The notes under the pieces were generated by a model. It was not told the origin of the DNA, did not search any database, and worked only from the letters and a program-made list of their open reading frames with translations. Shown here piece after piece: positions 5,360-6,849 of a DNA stretch of 6,849 nucleotides. The stretch spans positions 1 through 6,849 of the forward strand of contig CAKRNI010000136.1 of NCBI GenBank assembly GCA_934370915.1, read 5' to 3'. Position numbers and translations under genes: made by a program. This DNA is from an uncultured Lachnospiraceae bacterium. Lineage in GTDB: Bacteria > Bacillota > Clostridia > Lachnospirales > Lachnospiraceae. The stretch's first letter is position 1; every line of letters begins with the position of its first letter.

Positions 5360-6649
5360 ATGAAAAAGAAGTTGCTTCGAAGAGGGCTTTTCATGACGGG
5401 AGCTGCCGTCATGATCATGACAACGCCTGCGTTTGCGATGGTAAAAAGTGTGGAGCTTCGGATCGATACGGACAGTATCACGGATCATGATGCCGGCCGC
5501 GCCTTTCTTCCGCCTCTTGAGATCGAGGATGAGGATGAAGGCATGATGGAATTAAAGATCGATACAGAGGAGCTTAGGGACGCAAATCCGACGATTCCGT
5601 ACACGGTCCATTTTGAACTGCATGCGGATGATGAGATCTTTGATGATGATCTGAAGATCCGGGGAACCGGAATCCGGCAGACATATGTAGATGCGGTGTC
5701 TGTGGATAACACGCAGGCCTGGGGCAGACTGCTGGTCTACCCGTTTTACCGTCTGCCGCAGCCGGAAGAAATCACGGTCGATTATGAAAACCGGAAGGTG
5801 TCATGGTCAGAGGTTCCATATGCCGGTGATTATGAGGTGGTGATCAGCTACACGAAAAAGAACGGTGACCTGAAAACGGTACGGAAAAGGACGAAACACA
5901 CATCGATCGGAGTCGGAAATGAGATCAGTGCCAGCAGCGCCGGAACGATTTCTGTATCGCTCCGTGCACTGGCAACGGAGGAAGAGGGCTATGTGACGGC
6001 GGAGATCGTAAACGGTGTGGCACGCTGGGAGGCATTTTCCGGCGCGGAAAAGTACAGAGTCTGCATCCAGTGGAACGATTCCGACGGACGGCTCCATAAA
6101 AAAGAAGAGACGACCGATAAGAACTGGAAAGACGTCAGTGCGTACCTGAACGCCGTATCCAAGAAAAACGTGACCGTGAAGGTCCGGGCGATCCCGCGGC
6201 AGAATGAGTCGAAATATTATAACATTGCGGTCAGTGAATGGGCGGCAGCAGGAGACGGAGCCGCCGACACGTCGGACTACGATGTGGATGATGTGTGGGA
6301 AATGATGGCCGAGTATGAGGCGGTTGTTGACGGAAACTTCGCTAAGCTTACAAAGCCGTCCGGAGAGATTGGCACAGAGAAAGAGAGTGCATGGAAGCAG
6401 ACCGGCTGGAAGTGGCAGTACATGGTGGACGGAGAACCGGCACATGACGGGTGGAGGCAGATCGACGGCAGCTGGTACTACTTTGACGCAGATGGTTTTA
6501 TGCACATGGGCTGGCTGTATGACGGCGGACGCTGGTATTATATGGAAAGCCGTGCAGGATCAGACTGTGGGAAAATGATTGTTGGAATTCGACGAATAAA
6601 CGGAAAAGAATATTCATTTGATGCAAGTGGCGCATGTCTGACTTTATAA
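5360..6649 (+). CDS. Secreted cell-wall-binding protein with fibronectin-like domains and choline-binding-type repeats
   Basis: A 429-residue exported surface protein. The signal peptide is residues 1-26 (MKKKLLRRG start, cleavage after PAFA). Residues 27-130 form an acidic beta-type domain carrying two related motifs, VELRIDTDS (31-39) and MELKIDTEE (63-71). Residues 133-204 and about 212-278 resemble two fibronectin type III-like domains, with W-S/E-x-x-x-x-A-x-x-Y-x-V patterns at 149-160 and 223-234. Residues 345-428 contain degenerate cell-wall-binding repeats: GWRQIDGSWYYFDADG, then GWLYDGGRWYY, then INGKEYSFDASG. In choline-binding and clostridial toxin families these hold proteins non-covalently to wall polymers. 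No catalytic domain or LPXTG is present. ATG 5348, overlapping the previous stop as ATGA, is an alternative start adding MKGT; ATG 5360 gives the canonical signal peptide. It is last in the operon and probably acts outside the membrane with the upstream products. Confidence 0.88.
   Translation: MKKKLLRRGLFMTGAAVMIMTTPAFAMVKSVELRIDTDSITDHDAGRAFLPPLEIEDEDEGMMELKIDTEELRDANPTIPYTVHFELHADDEIFDDDLKIRGTGIRQTYVDAVSVDNTQAWGRLLVYPFYRLPQPEEITVDYENRKVSWSEVPYAGDYEVVISYTKKNGDLKTVRKRTKHTSIGVGNEISASSAGTISVSLRALATEEEGYVTAEIVNGVARWEAFSGAEKYRVCIQWNDSDGRLHKKEETTDKNWKDVSAYLNAVSKKNVTVKVRAIPRQNESKYYNIAVSEWAAAGDGAADTSDYDVDDVWEMMAEYEAVVDGNFAKLTKPSGEIGTEKESAWKQTGWKWQYMVDGEPAHDGWRQIDGSWYYFDADGFMHMGWLYDGGRWYYMESRAGSDCGKMIVGIRRINGKEYSFDASGACLTL
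6392..6643 (+). repeat. Coding repeats of the C-terminal wall-binding module
   Basis: This stretch encodes residues 345-428 of the wall-binding protein. Three to four degenerate units of about 20 residues can be aligned on their aromatics: W350/W352, then W365-W372-YYF, then W385-W392-YY, then a final unit with Y418-F420. Spacing and the D/N-G turns follow the cell-wall-binding (choline-binding) repeat. The last unit is divergent: it lacks the usual tryptophans and is bracketed by C403 and C426. The repeats have diverged at DNA level. Confidence 0.75.
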
Positions 6650-6660
6650 GACGCAGCCGG

Positions 6661-6699
6661 AGGATGAAAAATAAAGAGGAAAAGGATAAAAAATAAAGA
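6661..6699 (+). repeat. Short A-rich direct repeat after the operon
   Basis: A 17-base unit starting AGGATGAAAAATAAAG at 6661 recurs at 6683 with one mismatch (G to A), a period of 22. It lies just after the last stop codon and runs into the 5' arm of the following hairpin. A local duplication of low-complexity DNA is the simplest explanation; no function is visible. Confidence 0.55.
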
Positions 6700-6741
6700 A
6701 GGCGGCTCGATGCATAGGGATATGCGGTGAGCCGTCTTCTT
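6696..6741. terminator. Probable bidirectional terminator at the operon end
   Basis: AAGAAGGCGGCTC (6696-6708) pairs with GAGCCGTCTTCTT (6729-6741) over 13 positions with one wobble. An upper 5-bp stem (6712-6716 with 6721-6725) closes a GGGA loop. On the + strand the GC-rich part is followed by TTCTTGTGT, a modest U-tract, 47 bases after the last stop codon. On the minus strand the stem is followed by TTTATTTTTT, a much better tract, so it may also end a convergent gene beyond the window. Confidence 0.7.
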
Positions 6742-6742
6742 G

Positions 6743-6776
6743 TGTAACAGGAAGTTTCGAGGAATTCCCTGTTACA
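6743..6776. repeat. Inverted repeat of unknown role behind the terminator
   Basis: TGTAACAGG (6743-6751) and CCTGTTACA (6768-6776) are perfect 9-bp inverted arms separated by 16 bases that end in the palindrome GGAATTCC (6761-6768). It follows the preceding hairpin by a single base. On the + strand it is followed by A's, and on the minus strand by no T-run, so it is not a standard terminator in either direction. Confidence 0.5.
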
Positions 6777-6849
6777 AAAAAGGGCACTGACATGCCGATG
6801 ATGCGCATTTGCGGGCAGACGGATGCAAATTACAGATTTTTTTTGAAAA

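Noticed and set aside
6664..6696. Ten-codon + strand frame (MKNKEEKDKK) right after a GGAGG
   Set aside because: The ribosome-site match directly abuts the ATG with no spacer. The peptide is only the translation of A-rich repeated DNA and runs into the terminator.
6809..6836. Possible promoter TTGCGG ... TACAGA at the right edge
   Set aside because: The -10 candidate matches the consensus at only three positions and no gene follows within the window.
6807..6844. Possible terminator: ATTTGC/GCAAAT stem (6807-6812 with 6825-6830) before a T8 run
   Set aside because: The stem is only 6 bp and AT-rich, and six bases separate it from the T-run (6837-6844). The window ends before any context can be judged.
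1..6849. High frequency of GATC across the window
   Set aside because: Most copies arise from ATC isoleucine codons or GAT/GAC-rich codon pairs in coding sequence. They show no clustering that would suggest an origin or a methylation-controlled site.

Overview
The window looks like chromosomal DNA from a Gram-positive anaerobe of the Clostridia, most likely Lachnospiraceae. This is inferred from moderate GC, AGGAGG-like ribosome sites, Sec signal peptides with no outer-membrane partners, and a secreted protein ending in choline-binding-type cell-wall repeats. Every supported gene lies on the + strand; I found no convincing minus-strand gene, RNA gene, CRISPR array or insertion sequence.

Layout. 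Bases 1-121 hold the last 39 codons of a gene whose end resembles a TetR-family ligand domain. A strong intrinsic terminator follows (about 141-200). Bases 201-369 form a compact control region: a good sigma-A promoter (TTGCGT, 17 bp, TATGAT; 261-289), a perfect 8-4-8 palindrome just downstream of the expected transcription start (310-329), and a perfect 11-bp inverted repeat (256-266 and 333-343) framing both. A four-gene operon then runs without another visible promoter: a TetR-family repressor (370-999), a 12-TM MMPL/RND-type transporter (1025-3250), a secreted 704-residue largely helical protein (3237-5351), and a secreted wall-binding protein with fibronectin-like and cell-wall-binding repeats (5360-6649). 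The junctions are tight: 25 nt, a 14-nt overlap, then a gap of 8 nt or an ATGA overlap depending on the start chosen. Bases 6650-6849 are noncoding and hold a short direct repeat, a terminator-like hairpin with its better T-tract on the minus strand, a second inverted repeat, and an unexplained T8 run at the edge.

How the genes may work together. The repressor probably binds the palindrome at its own promoter and so controls the whole operon, relieved by some small hydrophobic ligand or envelope stress. The transporter carries paired Asp-Tyr motifs in TM4 and TM10, as in proton-driven MmpL proteins, so it should move a lipid, lipopeptide or hydrophobic toxin. The secreted helical protein and the wall-binding protein are plausible extracytoplasmic partners that could link the transporter to the peptidoglycan layer. 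That would be a Gram-positive analogue of a multi-part export machine; the partnership is inferred from gene order and protein architecture only.
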